Assembly (NCBI GenBank): GCA_038380435.1
Contig: JAWZYU010000011.1
Coordinates: 88,326,501 to 88,390,500 of the forward strand
Direction: 5' to 3'
DNA: 64,000 nt
DNA from: Ryuthela nishihirai
Lineage: Eukaryota > Arthropoda > Arachnida > Araneae > Heptathelidae
Each line of letters begins with the position of its first letter. Positions within the stretch are counted from its first letter, which is position 1. The position numbers and the translations under genes are program-made. The notes under the pieces are model-generated. The model saw only the letters and a program-made list of their open reading frames with translations, was not told where the DNA came from and ran no database searches. This document shows positions 22,900-33,477 of the stretch, in pieces.

Positions 22900-24150
22900 G
22901 TGTTATTATCACCATGTAGTGTTGAAACGTGGGCGACCTCACCTGGAGCCAACCAATCAACAGCCAGTCTTTGCTCTTCACGTTGATTCTGTTGGTTCTG
23001 TTGTCTGTTAGACGTGCTTGAACGTTTTATCTACCACCTTTTGCAGTTGACTCGAATGTGTCCAGTCTTATCACAATTCCAACACTGAATGTTTGTAGAA
23101 GTCCTTGGAGAAGAACCTTTAAGCTCTTTCAAAACGGATAGTATGGCTTTGGTTAGTTCTTTGATTTCATTATCCTGAATTCTTCTATTTCTTCTGCATT
23201 CACAAATCTCACTGTGCGTTTGTTCGCTAAGCAGGAACGCCTGGAGCACTCGTAGTTCATGGCATGTACCAGAGCTGACTTTAAAGTTTCACCTTCCAAT
23301 ATCCTCAGAGATTGCTGAGTGTCAGGGTCAGCAGTGACATCAATAGATTGTAATTGAGCTACGTTATCTTGGATTTATGGTGGACAGTTGCTAAAAGTCA
23401 ACCTAGCTAGACTCTCATATCACTAGCAAGTTCTTGCAAAGTTTCACCACTCTGCTGCATCCGATGTTTAAATTGAGTCACATAGTATTGTTTTAAATAA
23501 CTATCGGTAAACCTGAGTTCTAATGCAGAAACCAGACTTTGATAATCAAGTCGTTTTTCTTCTGGAACAGACTGCAAAACTTCCGCAGCAGAATTTCTTA
23601 TCGAAGCTGCAAGAAAACTGGCTTCTGGAACTCATTCCATTCATTAACTCTAGCGATGACTTCAAACTGTGTTTGAAGACTGTCCCAGATGATTGACCAT
23701 CATATGTGGATGGTTTAGGACAGTTTTCAAATTCTTTCATTATTTTCACTAAAATTACTATTATTACAAGAAGAAGGTAACATTTCATTTCTTAAAATCT
23801 GAACTGGCTTTCACAATCAGTTTTTACAGGTTCAATTTGATGTTTATAATATAACTTAACACTGTCAGTTTTGTATTAAAATCCCAAGTGATTTCGTTAA
23901 CATTACAATTAACCCTATCAATATCATTTCTTACACCGTCAATTTCAACCTTTAAACTCTTACACTGTCCGTTAAGTTCGGTCCTAATGTCTTTATATTG
24001 GTCAGTTATTTCACTTCAATGAGCTGCCATTTCAGCTCTTAACTCATTGCTTTTTGTATCCATATCAGCTTCAAGCCATCATTTTGTCCAGCAAGATCAC
24101 CAATTTCACCTCTTATATCAATCATCAGCTTATTCATCCATACTTCTAGT
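22900..24150 (-). pseudogene. Gag polyprotein relic with CCHC knuckle
   Basis: The N-terminal part (about 24150-23830) has a coiled-coil-like composition rich in E, K, I, N and L. The middle part near 23730-23480 reads in pieces as an arthropod Gypsy-type capsid (STYDGQSS, then ASIRNSAAEVLQSVPEEK). A zinc knuckle CWNCDKTGHIRVNC (C-x2-C-x4-H-x4-C, about 23090-23045) marks the nucleocapsid. Stops and frameshifts separate these pieces, so no full Gag can be made. Gag would package the element RNA in cytoplasmic particles. Confidence 0.8.
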
Positions 24151-24188
24151 AAAAGGTCCCCCTTTGAAATTACACTCCTGGGACCAAA

Positions 24189-24407
24189 TGTTGCAAATTA
24201 AAATGGATGAGCGTGGGTAAAAATAAGTGTATTTTACAATACAAATTACAAAACAATATATTACAAATAATCTTTTCCTACAAAACAGTTAAAACTAGCT
24301 CTGTCAACTCAATTGAACAATGTTTACCTTTTAATTTTTATAGTCAATGTCCTACTTTTTATCCCCCACTCCAAGCACAGATCATTCTAATTATCTGTGT
24401 TAACTAG
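24189..24407 (-). repeat. Partial 5' LTR of the gag-bearing element
   Basis: The terminus (plus strand TGTTGCAAATTAAAATGGATGAGCGTGGG split across TGTTGCAAATTAAAATGGAT and GAGCGTGGG) matches the solo LTR end at 19518 (TGTTGCAATTTAAAATGGAT). Further in, similarity fades and no TGTTACGACAG start is found, so the LTR is diverged or truncated. Confidence 0.6.
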
Positions 24408-24922
24408 GGTTTCTGAAAACTCGGGTTTTTAGGACTCGGCGAGTACGAGTCCCAAAGTTTGAAAACTGACATCTAAACACTGCATATAACGTATTTCTTT
24501 GAGTATATTATTGCCTACCAGTTCGATTCTAGAATTAAATATTCCATCATTACATAATTCGCTTCAGTATCGAACCAGTATTCAATGTGGTTACACATTC
24601 TAGGGCGTACCCAGGCAGGTACTTTAAATACTAATTTAACAAAATTAGGTCTCGTGACAGTCTAAGGTTTTAAGACATTTTATATAAAGAGACGCAACAG
24701 ACTGAGATTACTAAGACTTTTCCCTTCCCATACAATTACTTGTTTATATAAGGGCCCCAGATATTAATAAAAAATCATAATGGGCACTTCAGAATTTCGA
24801 TTCGTTTAGTTCCAGTTTACTTCAGTTAAAACTGCATATGGGTAAAACAACTTTGTGACGTAACATGTTCCTCGACGAGTATGCAAATCAACTGTGTATA
24901 GACTGTGTATTCATATCAAGTA
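24408..24922. other. Spacer, no gene seen
   Basis: The sequence is AT-rich without a recognisable domain. GGCGAGTACGAGTCCC near 24438 looks faintly like a Pol III B box but lacks an A box. Confidence 0.4.
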
Positions 24923-24965
24923 TACACAGTCGTATCAGAATAATATGACCACCCACGGAATCACA

Positions 24966-25389
24966 GTGTACCCGCCCAGTGCCAGAGTGCACATGAGAAG
25001 GTCGACCGCACAGAGATATAAGCAGTGTACCAGCCAGAGTGCACATGAGAAGGTCGACCGCGCAGAGATATAAGCAGTGTACCCGCCAGAGTGCACATGA
25101 GAAGGTCGACCGCACAGAGATATAAGCAGTGTACCCGCCAGAGTGCACATGAGAAGGTCGACCGCACAGAGATATAAGCAGTGTACCCGCCAGAGTGCAC
25201 ATGAGAAGGTCGACCGCGCAGAGATATAAGCAGTGTACCCGCCAGAGTGCACATGAGAAGGTCGACCGCACAGAGATATAAGCAGTGTACCCGCCAGAGT
25301 GCACATGAGAAGGTCGACCGCACAGAGATATAAGCAGTGTACCCGCCAGAGTGCACATGAGAAGGTCGACCGCACAGAGATATAAGCAG
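24966..25389. repeat. 52-bp subterminal tandem array, eight units
   Basis: Units begin GTGTACCCGCCAGAGTGCAC at 24966, 25025, 25077, 25129, 25181, 25233, 25285 and 25337. Spacing is exactly 52 bp except for the first unit, which has a 7-bp insertion. Each unit includes CATGAGAAGGTCGACCGCAC and GATATAAGCA. Units differ only at single bases such as GCACAG/GCGCAG. Because 52 is not a multiple of three and the unit has no stop on the minus strand, all three minus frames stay open across the array; these long frames are artefacts. Confidence 0.95.
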
Positions 25390-25448
25390 CCAGTTAGGAC
25401 AGATGAGCCATAGTGTGTAACTTGAGCACAACGGGCAGAGGTATTGAT

Positions 25449-26436
25449 GTGACGAACGTTCAAAAAGGAATGATCATCGGTTAGCATGCCAAGGCTGGAA
25501 GCATTCCGGAAACAGCAGATTTTGTCGGCTGTTCGCGAGGTACCGTAGTAAGGGTGTACCAAGAATGGACTGCTGGCGCACCGAGTACCTGCAGTCGTCA
25601 TAACTATGGAGCATCAAATGCCATCGATCCCAAAGGAGAACGTCGCCTCCATCGAATGGTAAAGGGCAATCGACTCGCAACAGTGCAGCAATTGACCACT
25701 CAAATGAATGCTGTGGCACAGAGGTACGTGTCCCCAATAACAGTAGAGCGAACCCTATTACACATTGGTCTCCAGAGTCGACGCTGCATAAAGACGTCCA
25801 TGTTAAAGACGCCCATCATTGGACTGTGTAAGAGTGGAAAAAGGTTTCCTTCTCAGATGAATCGAGGTTTCTACTCCACAGAAGTGATGGGCCGTGGTGG
25901 ATATGGCTTCAGACACACGAGAATCAACACCCGGACATGCTTGTTGGTCAGCAAGTGAAGGCTGGCAGTGGTAGTGTGCATGTCTGGGGGATGTTTTCCT
26001 GGTATAACCTGGGACCGCTGGTACTACTGAATGGGTCCCAAAACGCCAACGGCTAACTGAGCATCCTCACTAACCACATGCATCCCTTCATGTTAGACGT
26101 TTACCCTGGTGGTGATGGTATCTACCAACAGGACAATGCACCCTGCCATGTCGCTAAGGTGGTGTGTGACTGGTTCCAGAGACACGACAGCGATGTCTCT
26201 GTTCTCCCTTGGCCGGCGAAATCGCCCGACCTCAATCCAATAGAGCACTTCTGGGACCATTTGGACCAACTGGTTCGGCATGCGGACCCACAACCACATT
26301 TCCGGAACCTCCGTGCTCTGGTGGAGTCCGAATGGGCACGTGTGCCTCTGGCAACCTTCCAGGCCTCATTGCGACCATGTCACACCGTCTTGCAGCTGTC
26401 ATCCGGGCCAAGGGTAGCTATTCCCATTATTAGGTA
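25449..26436 (+). pseudogene. Tc1-like DD34E transposase, inactivated
   Basis: The N-terminal helix-turn-helix reads VTNVQKGMIIG, a stop, then AGSIPETADFVGCSRGTV; the second HTH lies at about 25640-25800. After a frameshift near 25840 the catalytic domain reads FSDESRF (first Asp), then a stop near 26055, then QQDNAPCH (second Asp) and SPDLNPIEHFWD (Glu, 34 residues after the second Asp). All three catalytic residues survive, but at least two nonsense changes and one frameshift prevent expression. It would bind the 29-bp ends and cut and paste at TA. Confidence 0.95.
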
Positions 26437-26479
26437 GGTGGTCATATTATTCTGATATGACTGTGTATTTCCGCTGACG

Positions 26480-27723
26480 ACCCTTCGGTGCTAGAGGGCG
26501 CTGACAGAAATATCGGTTGAGCTGGTACATAAATGAATGGAAACAAGTGTGAACAACATGTTTATTGAAAGAAGGTGCTCAAGGTTGCGACCGGGAAAAA
26601 CATTGCATGTATGGCAGCGTCGAAGCATTGATTGCCGTACATGTTGGAAGATTTCTGGAATTTCGCAAACAGTTGCAGCGGCGACATTCACCCTTGCGGC
26701 GATGTCTTCATCTAAGTCAATGGGAGTCTCGTACACGACGTTCTTCAGAGAAAAAAATCAGTACTTGCTAAATCGGGCGATCTTGATGGTCAGACAACGG
26801 GTCCACCCCGGTCTATCCATCGGCCCCCAAAAGTGGCGTTCAGATAATCCCGCACATCATTGCTGAGGTGTGCTGGCGCCCATCGTATTGAAACCACATT
26901 CGTCTATGAATAGTCATGGGAACTTATTCCAGCAGTTCTGGCAACGTTTCTTCAAGAAATACGTGATAAACCAGCCCGTTGAGTCGGGGAGGCAAATGTA
27001 TGGCCCAATCAAAATGTCATGGACGTTACCTGCCCAAACATTGAAAGCGAATTATTGCTGATGACCATGCGCCATTTTGGCATGTGGATTTTCGTGTGCC
27101 AAAACGTGGGAATTGTGCACATTAAACACATCCTCACGTATGAAAGAGGCCTAATCTGAGATGAGCACATGAGCTGGAAAATCAGGCTGCACCGCAGCCT
27201 ACTGCATAAACCAGAACACGACTTCCACATGATAAGGGTAATACTGAGGTTTCAATGTCTGCTCTCTGACAATGAAAGAGATGTAACTGCTACTCGTGAA
27301 ACACTCTCCACATGAGGACGTGTTTAGCACCGAAGCTACGTACAACAGCTCGTGTGCTTGTGCCTGGATTGTCCTCAATACGCCTTAGGATCTCTTCTTC
27401 CATGTAAGGAGTGTGCATGGTTCTCTCCCGACCAGTGTCATGCATGTTTGTACGGAATGTTCGTTTCTCGCAGTTGCCGGTGCAAACGCGCAAATGTTTG
27501 GCATACGTCTGTTTGGGAAGTGCTGTCGGTACAACCTCACAACAGCTCTTCCATTTCCATTGGCAGCCCCGTACTCCAGATTCATATCAGCCATCTCAGC
27601 AGTCGTAAAATATTATACATAATTATGAATGCCAACGGCAAACACAAGTCCGTTCTCCGTTCCCACTTCACCCCTCTAGCAAATTGCCAAGCCGCCAAAC
27701 AGCGCCCTCTAGTACCAAAGGGT
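26480..27723 (-). mobile_element. Second Tc1/mariner-superfamily element
   Basis: The ends are inverted repeats: left ACCCTTCGGTGCTAGAGGGC and right GCCCTCTAGTACCAAAGGGT, extending through GCGCTG. The element begins only 14 bp after the right end of the Tc1-like element at 26465. I could not read a certain target duplication. The transposase relic on the minus strand belongs to a different lineage from the neighbouring element. Confidence 0.8.
26490..27600 (-). pseudogene. Decayed Tc1/mariner-superfamily transposase
   Basis: The N-terminal part (27594-27385) contains EYGAANGNGRAVVRLYRQHF, which matches the start of a transposase type common in insect genomes that begins with a 'Y-G-x-x-x-G-N-x-R' helix. 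The next segment (27493-27290, another frame) has EILRRIEDNPGTSTRAV, a second HTH. The C-terminus (26736-26491) has YETPIDLDEDIAARV and VRQSMLRRCHTC, the family's usual ending. Several frameshifts and stops lie between, and the catalytic centre is too eroded to place all acidic residues. Identification rests on remembered family sequences, not a search. Confidence 0.8.
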
Positions 27724-27865
27724 TACACCAGCAGACATACACTGAAAGACAAAAAAAAAGATTTGTCTTGGTGTTCGCTATCTCCCATTGAAATTTGTAC
27801 AGATAGTTTAGAAAAACCCTGTATAATTTCCCTTATTGGCAACATTTACTCTCCGCAAATCAACG

Positions 27866-28160
27866 CTCTGCAAAATATGCTGCTCTGAGCCTCCTTTGAG
27901 CAGCATATTTTGTAGCATATAGGTTCCTTTGCCTAACCTCATCATTACTTAAAAAGTTGAACCACCTAATGGCTAAGATACTGCGTAAGCATCTAGAATC
28001 AAAAGCATCAAGTTCCTTGTTATCCTGTTTAGAAAGTTTCACTATCAAAATTAACCATAGAAAGAACCAAATTATTATTAAAGCCTAATTTTAGTCTTTA
28101 TATGTAAACGCCTATTTCTCCACATTCTCCATTGTTTCTTAAAAGTCCCACGAGTGAAAA
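27866..28160 (-). mobile_element. Fragment of the RTE-like LINE
   Basis: The minus-strand reading (KLDAFDSRCLRSIL-type residues, then RWFNFLSNDEVRQR) matches codons in the C-terminal third of the reverse transcriptase ORF at 50.1-52.2 kb. Nucleotide identity is high over CCTTTGCCTAACCTCATCAT and ACTGCGTAAGCATCT. AAATATGCTGCTC near 27874 is inversely repeated as GAGCAGCATATTTTG at 27898. Both flanks of the LINE are missing. Confidence 0.85.
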
Positions 28161-29587
28161 ATATCAGTAGAGTCAAAATCAATCTATTTGCAAAAATTTT
28201 ATCCTGAATGTGAAATTGCAGACAACAGAGTAACAATTCAACTAAAGGAAGAACTCAAAAATGATTTCTTTCTTAAAACATTCATTTTGCTCTAACTCAT
28301 GAACTGTTTTATGGAAAAAATGAGAGCAATCGGTACGAGCGAGTTCGAATCCCACCCATCGACGAACTCATTTTCCCCCATAAAAGTACTTCGTGAATTA
28401 AATGTCAACAGGTAATCTGCGAATTTATTACTGGTTAAGCCATGAATCTCCTTTTCTTTAAAAAAAGCAGAAAAGAGAGTTCTATTTTAGCTTCCTCTCC
28501 TGCAACCGATGACTTTCGTATTTCTCCAAACAATGGCCAGCTTTCCTACACAACAAATAACCTTCCACCCAGACGATAATAAATGAAACCTAACCTTTCA
28601 TTACGACGAAACCCTCTATTGAAAATGTCACCAAAATACTTTGTGGATTTAATGTGAATTAATTTGACATTCTGATAAATGGACGCTCCACTGGACACAA
28701 AATATCACTCCAGTTGAATATCTAAAAGCGGAAAGTTGTAATATTTTCATAGCGCTATAAACACAGGCGAGCGCAGCACATTTCATTTAGGTTGTGCACT
28801 CTAGGAATTTCTTTTAAAGATGAACATTTATTGAATAATGAGTCATAAAAAGGACATTATTTTTATTCAGATGAAAAAAGTAAAAAACTTAACTGAATAT
28901 TTTTCAAATTAACAATTAAACTTCACTTAAATAATGAGGCAAACATCTTAATTTTTTTTCTGTTGTAGTGAAAACCAGGCGAAATCAAAGATAGAGTCAA
29001 CATTCATATTTACAGAGATAATGAGTTAACCCAAAACAGATTCTTCATCTTCGTGTCCTAGAGAATGAGACCAAATATTTTTTAATCATTAGGATGTACC
29101 TGGGCACACCCTGTACACACGCACATGATTATTGCGTCGCCTAAGAACGGATCTAGGGGGTGTACTTTCACAATGCGAGTAAGGGTAAAATATTATTAAA
29201 CTTATTTATATTCCATGCATTTTTCATGACATTTTTAGTTGAAACTTTTTACATGATGTTTTGGAAATCCAGTGTTTGACTCTCCCTCCAGAGACAATGT
29301 TTATTAGACCTGCTCTGATTTCGGCGCATTGTGACCCTATGGAGGCTTCTCTAGGGATAACTCTTATTTCACTAATCTCCTCCAGATTGGTTTTCGTTAT
29401 GATTAATTAGCTATTAAGATGCAAATCTTCCTTCTTAGAAATTCTCTCAGCTTTAGAGTCGAGATTAACTTTTCCCTTCACAATGAGAAATGATCTTTTA
29501 CCAAACTTGCAATGGCATATAAATGCAATGGCCACGCACTCTTCCTTGCTGAATGGGTTGCGTTGTTTTAACCTCTCAGCGGCCCTA
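28161..29587. other. Spacer, no gene seen
   Basis: The sequence is AT-rich. CGAGTTCGAATCCCACC at 28339 resembles a Pol III B box but has no convincing A box upstream. 29140-29215 (GGATCTAGGGGGTG) resembles the dispersed repeat at 33.2 and 42.3 kb. No coding region is seen. Confidence 0.4.
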
Positions 29588-29942
29588 TTTTTCCACACAA
29601 TGGGCTAAATGACCAGGTCGCTAGGATCCCAAAGGCTCGGAGAAGGTTGGGGGAAAGGGTTCTCACTCCAGTTCACACTTGATAACTGTTAGGAGACAGA
29701 TGGCAGCCTCCTGTGAAAGCATCCAGCGTGTTCTTTAAAGTGCACAGGATATGGCTCTCCCACACACGGAGCTGCGGCTTAATGTCCCATCCGACGGTCG
29801 GCCGTGGCACATTCCAAGCCCGTCGGTGTCCCCTACTATCGAGGGTCAGGGTGAGGGTTTTGCGGAGATAAATATCAACGCTGCTCAGTTTGGACTCGAA
29901 TCGGGGAACTGCAGATTACGACTGAGCCACCCAACGCCCCCA
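29588..29942 (-). mobile_element. SINE family A, diverged copy
   Basis: On the minus strand the head at 29942-29885 carries a weakened B box (CGATTCGAGTCC) and GGCTCAGTCGTAATC. The body shows GGGACATTAAGCCGC, GTGCACTTTAAAGAACACGC and CCTTTCCCCCAACC. The tail has ACCTGGTCATTTAGCCCATTG. The poor A box suggests it is no longer transcribable. Confidence 0.75.
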
Positions 29943-30126
29943 AGAAGCTTTTGTTAAATGTTTGACTCCATGATTCTTTATATAATGAAAGAATAAAATA
30001 AAAGAAAATAGAGATTTAGATTTCAGTGTGATTTTTCATTTATGAACCGCATTTTTTCATTTCAGAAGTTCATGAACTATGAATCATCTATTCAAATAGG
30101 GAAAAAGTGAATATTTCAAATCATTT

Positions 30127-30132
30127 TTTATT
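30127..30132 (-). promoter_or_regulatory. Candidate polyadenylation signal for the zinc-finger exon
   Basis: Plus-strand TTTATT gives AATAAA on the minus strand, about 240 bases after the stop codon of the zinc-finger exon. AT-rich surroundings make chance matches likely, so this is only a candidate. Confidence 0.3.
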
Positions 30133-30373
30133 AACTGTTCAACTATCTAATGAAACACAAATAAAATTAAAATACAAAATCCCTAAACAAGGTGATAATA
30201 ACATTTCTTATTCACGTATCACATTGGTCATCGTGATGTATTTTAGTCAAATGAGAAACTAAAATTACCAATTATTAACAAAGTTCAACAGTCATAAGTG
30301 TTAAACGATTAATAGGGAGTTAAAGGATCGTAATTAAAAAAAATAACAGTGACATTATGTGAATACAACAGAT

Positions 30374-30804
30374 TTAAAAATGTCTCTTTTCGTGTAAATT
30401 TAAGCTATTCTTGTGTAGAAACGACTTTTTACAATGTCTACACATGAATGGCATTTGTAGTAAGTGGATTCGTCTATGCCTCGATAGATTACTCTGGTGT
30501 CTGAAGGACTTGCTACAAAGATCACAAGGAAATGGTTGTTCTCCTTTGTGGATACGAAGATGAACATCAAGATGACTCTTCTGTCGGAATTCCTTTGCAC
30601 AGTGGGAACACTTGTGAGGACGATCTCCAGAATGGATGAGCACGTGATTCTTGATGTTAGATTTGTGATCAGTAGAGTAAGGACATAACGAACAAGGGAA
30701 TCTCCTGCCTTTTCCTTCCCCTCGATGCCTTTTCTTGTGTTTGGTGAGGAATTGTAACGATGTAAACCTGCACTGGCAGATGTCACACTCATAAACTGTT
30801 TGAT
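30374..30804 (-). CDS. C2H2 zinc-finger protein, terminal coding exon (partial gene)
   Basis: An open frame runs from a splice acceptor (pyrimidine tract then AACGCAG, AG at 30806-30805) to a TAA at 30376-30374. The first two bases complete a codon split by the intron. It encodes five C2H2 fingers: CDIC..HKKRH, CSLCPYST..HVLIH, CSHCAKEF..HLRIH, CDLCSKSF..HRRIH and CRHCKKSF..HEKRH. The linkers HSGDRPHK and HKGEQPFP resemble the standard TGEKP linker. All ligands are present, so DNA or RNA binding in the nucleus is plausible. Upstream exons (on higher coordinates) are not found here, so the N-terminal domain is unknown. It is the only intact member among at least nine related segments nearby. 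It could still be a recent pseudogene or an alternative 3' exon. Confidence 0.75.
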
Positions 30805-30830
30805 CTGCGTTAGAGAAAAGAAAAAATAAA
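30805..30830 (-). promoter_or_regulatory. Splice acceptor of the zinc-finger exon
   Basis: Minus strand reads TTTTTTCTTTTCTCTAACGCAG and then coding sequence: a polypyrimidine tract, a possible branch-point CTAAC and the AG. The same exon start recurs at the decayed copies at 32307, 35266 and, on the plus strand, 48386. Confidence 0.7.
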
Positions 30831-31883
30831 TTCAGTCAGCAGTATTTATTTAACAATACATGTTACTACTCTTTTCTTCTCTGTAAGGATATAGCCATTG
30901 GGTATCGGATTTAGAGAGCATTGCTTCATTTGTACACAATTTTACAAAGTACAATGAGTTAAAATTATAATTGAAACTTGACCAAATATTGATTAGAATT
31001 AAATGTTTATTTATAAAGTACGAGTTATAATAGTAAAAATAATTTTAAATTTTTTGTATACTTAATTATCTTTTTTTACAATAGTTAAAACCTACGGGTA
31101 CTATATAGAAAAATGGAGACAGTTCCATGTTATCTCAATAGAAATTCACATTCACAGCACAATGACATATTCAATATCATTCTTAATAAAATATAATGTC
31201 TAAAGATAATCAAAGTCTTCAATCAAATCTATCTTAATCTCACATTTTATACAATATTTTTTTCAGGATTCGAAGAGTTATGAAAGCTAGAATATTTCGC
31301 AGGCAACAAAAAAATATGGTTTCTGTTAACTGATTAGTCTTTATATAATATCTATGAATAGAAATTCAACAGCGTTTTACAAAGCATACTGATGAGGTAC
31401 ATATTCATTATCACAAAGCATAATCTACGCAACAGATGAAAGTTGAGAATTTTTTTAATTTTAAAACTGAAATACAATTACGCCTGAAAGTGATGTTTTC
31501 TGTTTCATTCTCTTAATCTGTTTGAACTGTTTTATATAGTTTAATACTCACTAAATTAAAACTAACTTTTAATTTAATCATTTTCCAATATACTAAACTG
31601 CAAAATCTTTCACACAAATGCTTTAAAAAGATAACGAAATAAATACTTCATTTTATGGATCAATGAAAAATGTAAAATGTAAGCTACACAAAAGGCATAA
31701 AGAAAACTCTTGGTACAAAAATACTCAAAATACATGTATTTTGTTTCAAATGGACTCTTTAAAGACACGAAGAAATGAACATCATAACAGAAACCGATAA
31801 ATGGAATTATAAACTTATAATCGACATCAGTTGTTTCAGATTTAAAAAGTAACAAATAATGGAATTAAAAGTTTTTTTAATAT
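30831..31883. other. AT-rich spacer, possibly intron
   Basis: No coding signal is seen. If the zinc-finger exons belong to one gene this would be intronic; otherwise it is spacer between duplicates. Confidence 0.35.
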
Positions 31884-32307
31884 TTAAATATGTTTCTTTT
31901 CATGTCGATTTAAATGGCTCTTCTGAACAAATGCCTTTTCACAGTGTCTACAAATGAATGGCTTTTTTAGCAAGTGGATTCGTCTGTGAATAGATAAACT
32001 GTGTTGCTTTCTGAAAGACTTGCTACAAAGATCGCAAGGAAATGGTTGTTCTCCTGTATGGATACGAAGATACTTTTCAAAATGATTCTTCCGTTTGAAA
32101 CTCTTTTGTCACTGGCAATACTTGTGAGAACTCTCCAGAGTAGATGAGCATATGGCACTTGATATTAGATGATATATAAGTAGAGTAAGGACATAATGAA
32201 CAAGGATATCTCCGGCCTTTTTCTTCCCCTCGATGCCTCTCCCTGTGCCTGGAGAGGTAATGATGTAAACCTGCACTGGCAGATGCCGTACTCATATACT
32301 GTTTGAC
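31884..32307 (-). pseudogene. Decayed paralogue of the zinc-finger exon
   Basis: It has the same acceptor position (AATATAG before GTCAAACAG), the same five-finger plan and a TAA at the matching place. Finger 1 has lost a cysteine (YEYGIC) and is frameshifted. Finger 2 ends HMLIYS, with a zinc-binding His changed to Tyr. Finger 3 has an in-frame TGA after HKYCQ. Fingers 4 and 5 (CDLCSKSF..HRRIH and CRHCEKAF..HEKKH) are intact. Divergence is moderate, so this is a tandem duplicate of 30374-30804 about 1.5 kb away in the same orientation. Confidence 0.85.
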
Positions 32308-33224
32308 CTATATTAGAGATTAGACAGAAATAATTCAGTGTCGTTTTTTTTCTTAATAATAATACATGTTATTACTATTATGCTTTGGCAATTTTTGTCT
32401 CTATATTAAAAACTTTTAATAAAAAATATAAAAAGCAATTTTGTCTCTATATATTTATTAATTCTGATAAATGTCCTCCATTTCAACATAATGCTATTAA
32501 GTAAAAATGAGTGCAAACTGGAAAATGCATAATAAGTCCAAAAGTAAAAATGAGTCCAAAAGAGAAATGCATAATAAGCAGACTTTTTGCGATAAGTTTG
32601 AATGAATAGCAGCATATGTAACACAAAGTTTAAATTCTTTGTAGAAATTATCACATTTTAATACCACATATGATTCCTACATATCTTAAAGATTGTTTCA
32701 AGTCAGTACTGAATTAATCACATTACATATCATCGATATTAAGATTGCATCAACGAAATTCTTACGAATTGTAAAGAAACAGCCAGGGATGGATTAAAGG
32801 AAATTTTCGCCCCTATTGGTCTTCATGCAAATATCTTATCCTTCTCCCTATTGATATTTACAGTGTGAAAAAGTTAAAACGAAAGTCAGGGAATGGGTGA
32901 AAATATTCTGTGTTGACAACGTATTATTGATGTACACATTGCATTATTGACTCCTAACGCTATTCTTAGCCTATGTCGAATATTGAGAACGAAGATCAAG
33001 ACAGAGATTGAATGGAATCTTTCTTTATTGATTAAAGATCTGCATCCAACTTTCATTATGGATGTTATTCCTGATCAATGATTAAGAAGGCCGACAATCT
33101 CATTGGAATCCGCGGGAATAGTCACAATGGTTGACAACTTTATTAATCTCCTTCCCATGTATCTAGCAGACATTAAGTGCATTTTGCTGCCGCTGTTAAA
33201 CGACTAAAAAGAAGTTAGATAATT
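32308..33224. other. AT-rich spacer
   Basis: No gene is seen. CAAAAGTAAAAATGAGTCC is partly duplicated near 32500-32570. It could be intron or spacer between zinc-finger duplicates. Confidence 0.35.
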
Positions 33225-33415
33225 AGCAAGCCCCCTCCCCCCCTTTGAGATATTAGTGAGGGTAATAGAGGCAAAAAATTAAACTTCTGAATATTTAAAG
33301 CAGTTTGGAAGAAATGTTTTAAAGACCTCTAATATGGAGGGAAAATGTTACACTGCAATGGAAATACAATCTCTTGCTGCCTTCCCACTTTTATATTTTC
33401 TAGATCCGGGACTAT
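33225..33415 (+). repeat. Dispersed repeat, copy 1 (pair with 42340-42555)
   Basis: Shared blocks in the same order: CCCTCC..TTGAGA, TTAGTG, GGTAA, AGACCTCTAA/AGATCTCTAA, GAGGGAAAATGTTACACTGCAA against GAGGAAGATGTTACACTGCAA, and TTTCTAGATCCGG. No coding capacity or clear ends are seen. Probably a decayed mobile element of unknown class. Confidence 0.6.
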
Positions 33416-33477
33416 ATACACACAAACCAGACAATTTACTCTATGAAAGGAATAAGTGGTAAAATGTTTGTTTTTTA

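Larger units (their letters stand above)
22740..24407 (-). mobile_element. Truncated Ty3/Gypsy-like LTR retrotransposon
   Basis: Minus-strand order: the end of a 5' LTR (24189 upward, terminus AATTTGCAACA), a short leader beginning TTTGGTCCCAGGAGTG just inside the LTR where a tRNA primer site would sit, a gag relic, and the start of a protease (MIVDTGTN around 22820-22850, the aspartic protease DTG). Reverse transcriptase, integrase and the 3' LTR are absent, so the copy was cut off shortly after the protease. The LTR terminus matches the solo LTRs at 19.5 and 58.6 kb. The upper limit of the LTR (about 24407) is approximate. Confidence 0.75.
24925..26465 (+). mobile_element. Tc1-like transposon with complete ends
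   Basis: The left end CACAGTCGTATCAGAATAAT and the right end ATTATTCTGATATGACTGTG are inverted repeats extending about 29 bp (through ATGACCACC), with one mismatch. TA flanks both ends (24923-24924 and 26466-26467). Total length is 1541 bp. The left side carries eight 52-bp tandem repeats between the terminal repeat and the transposase. The transposase is of the DD34E type and is broken. Confidence 0.95.

Noticed and set aside
24888..25601. Long repetitive proteins on the minus strand
   Set aside because: The 52-bp unit keeps all three minus frames open; the same residues recur in every frame, and the region is the subterminal array of a Tc1-like element.
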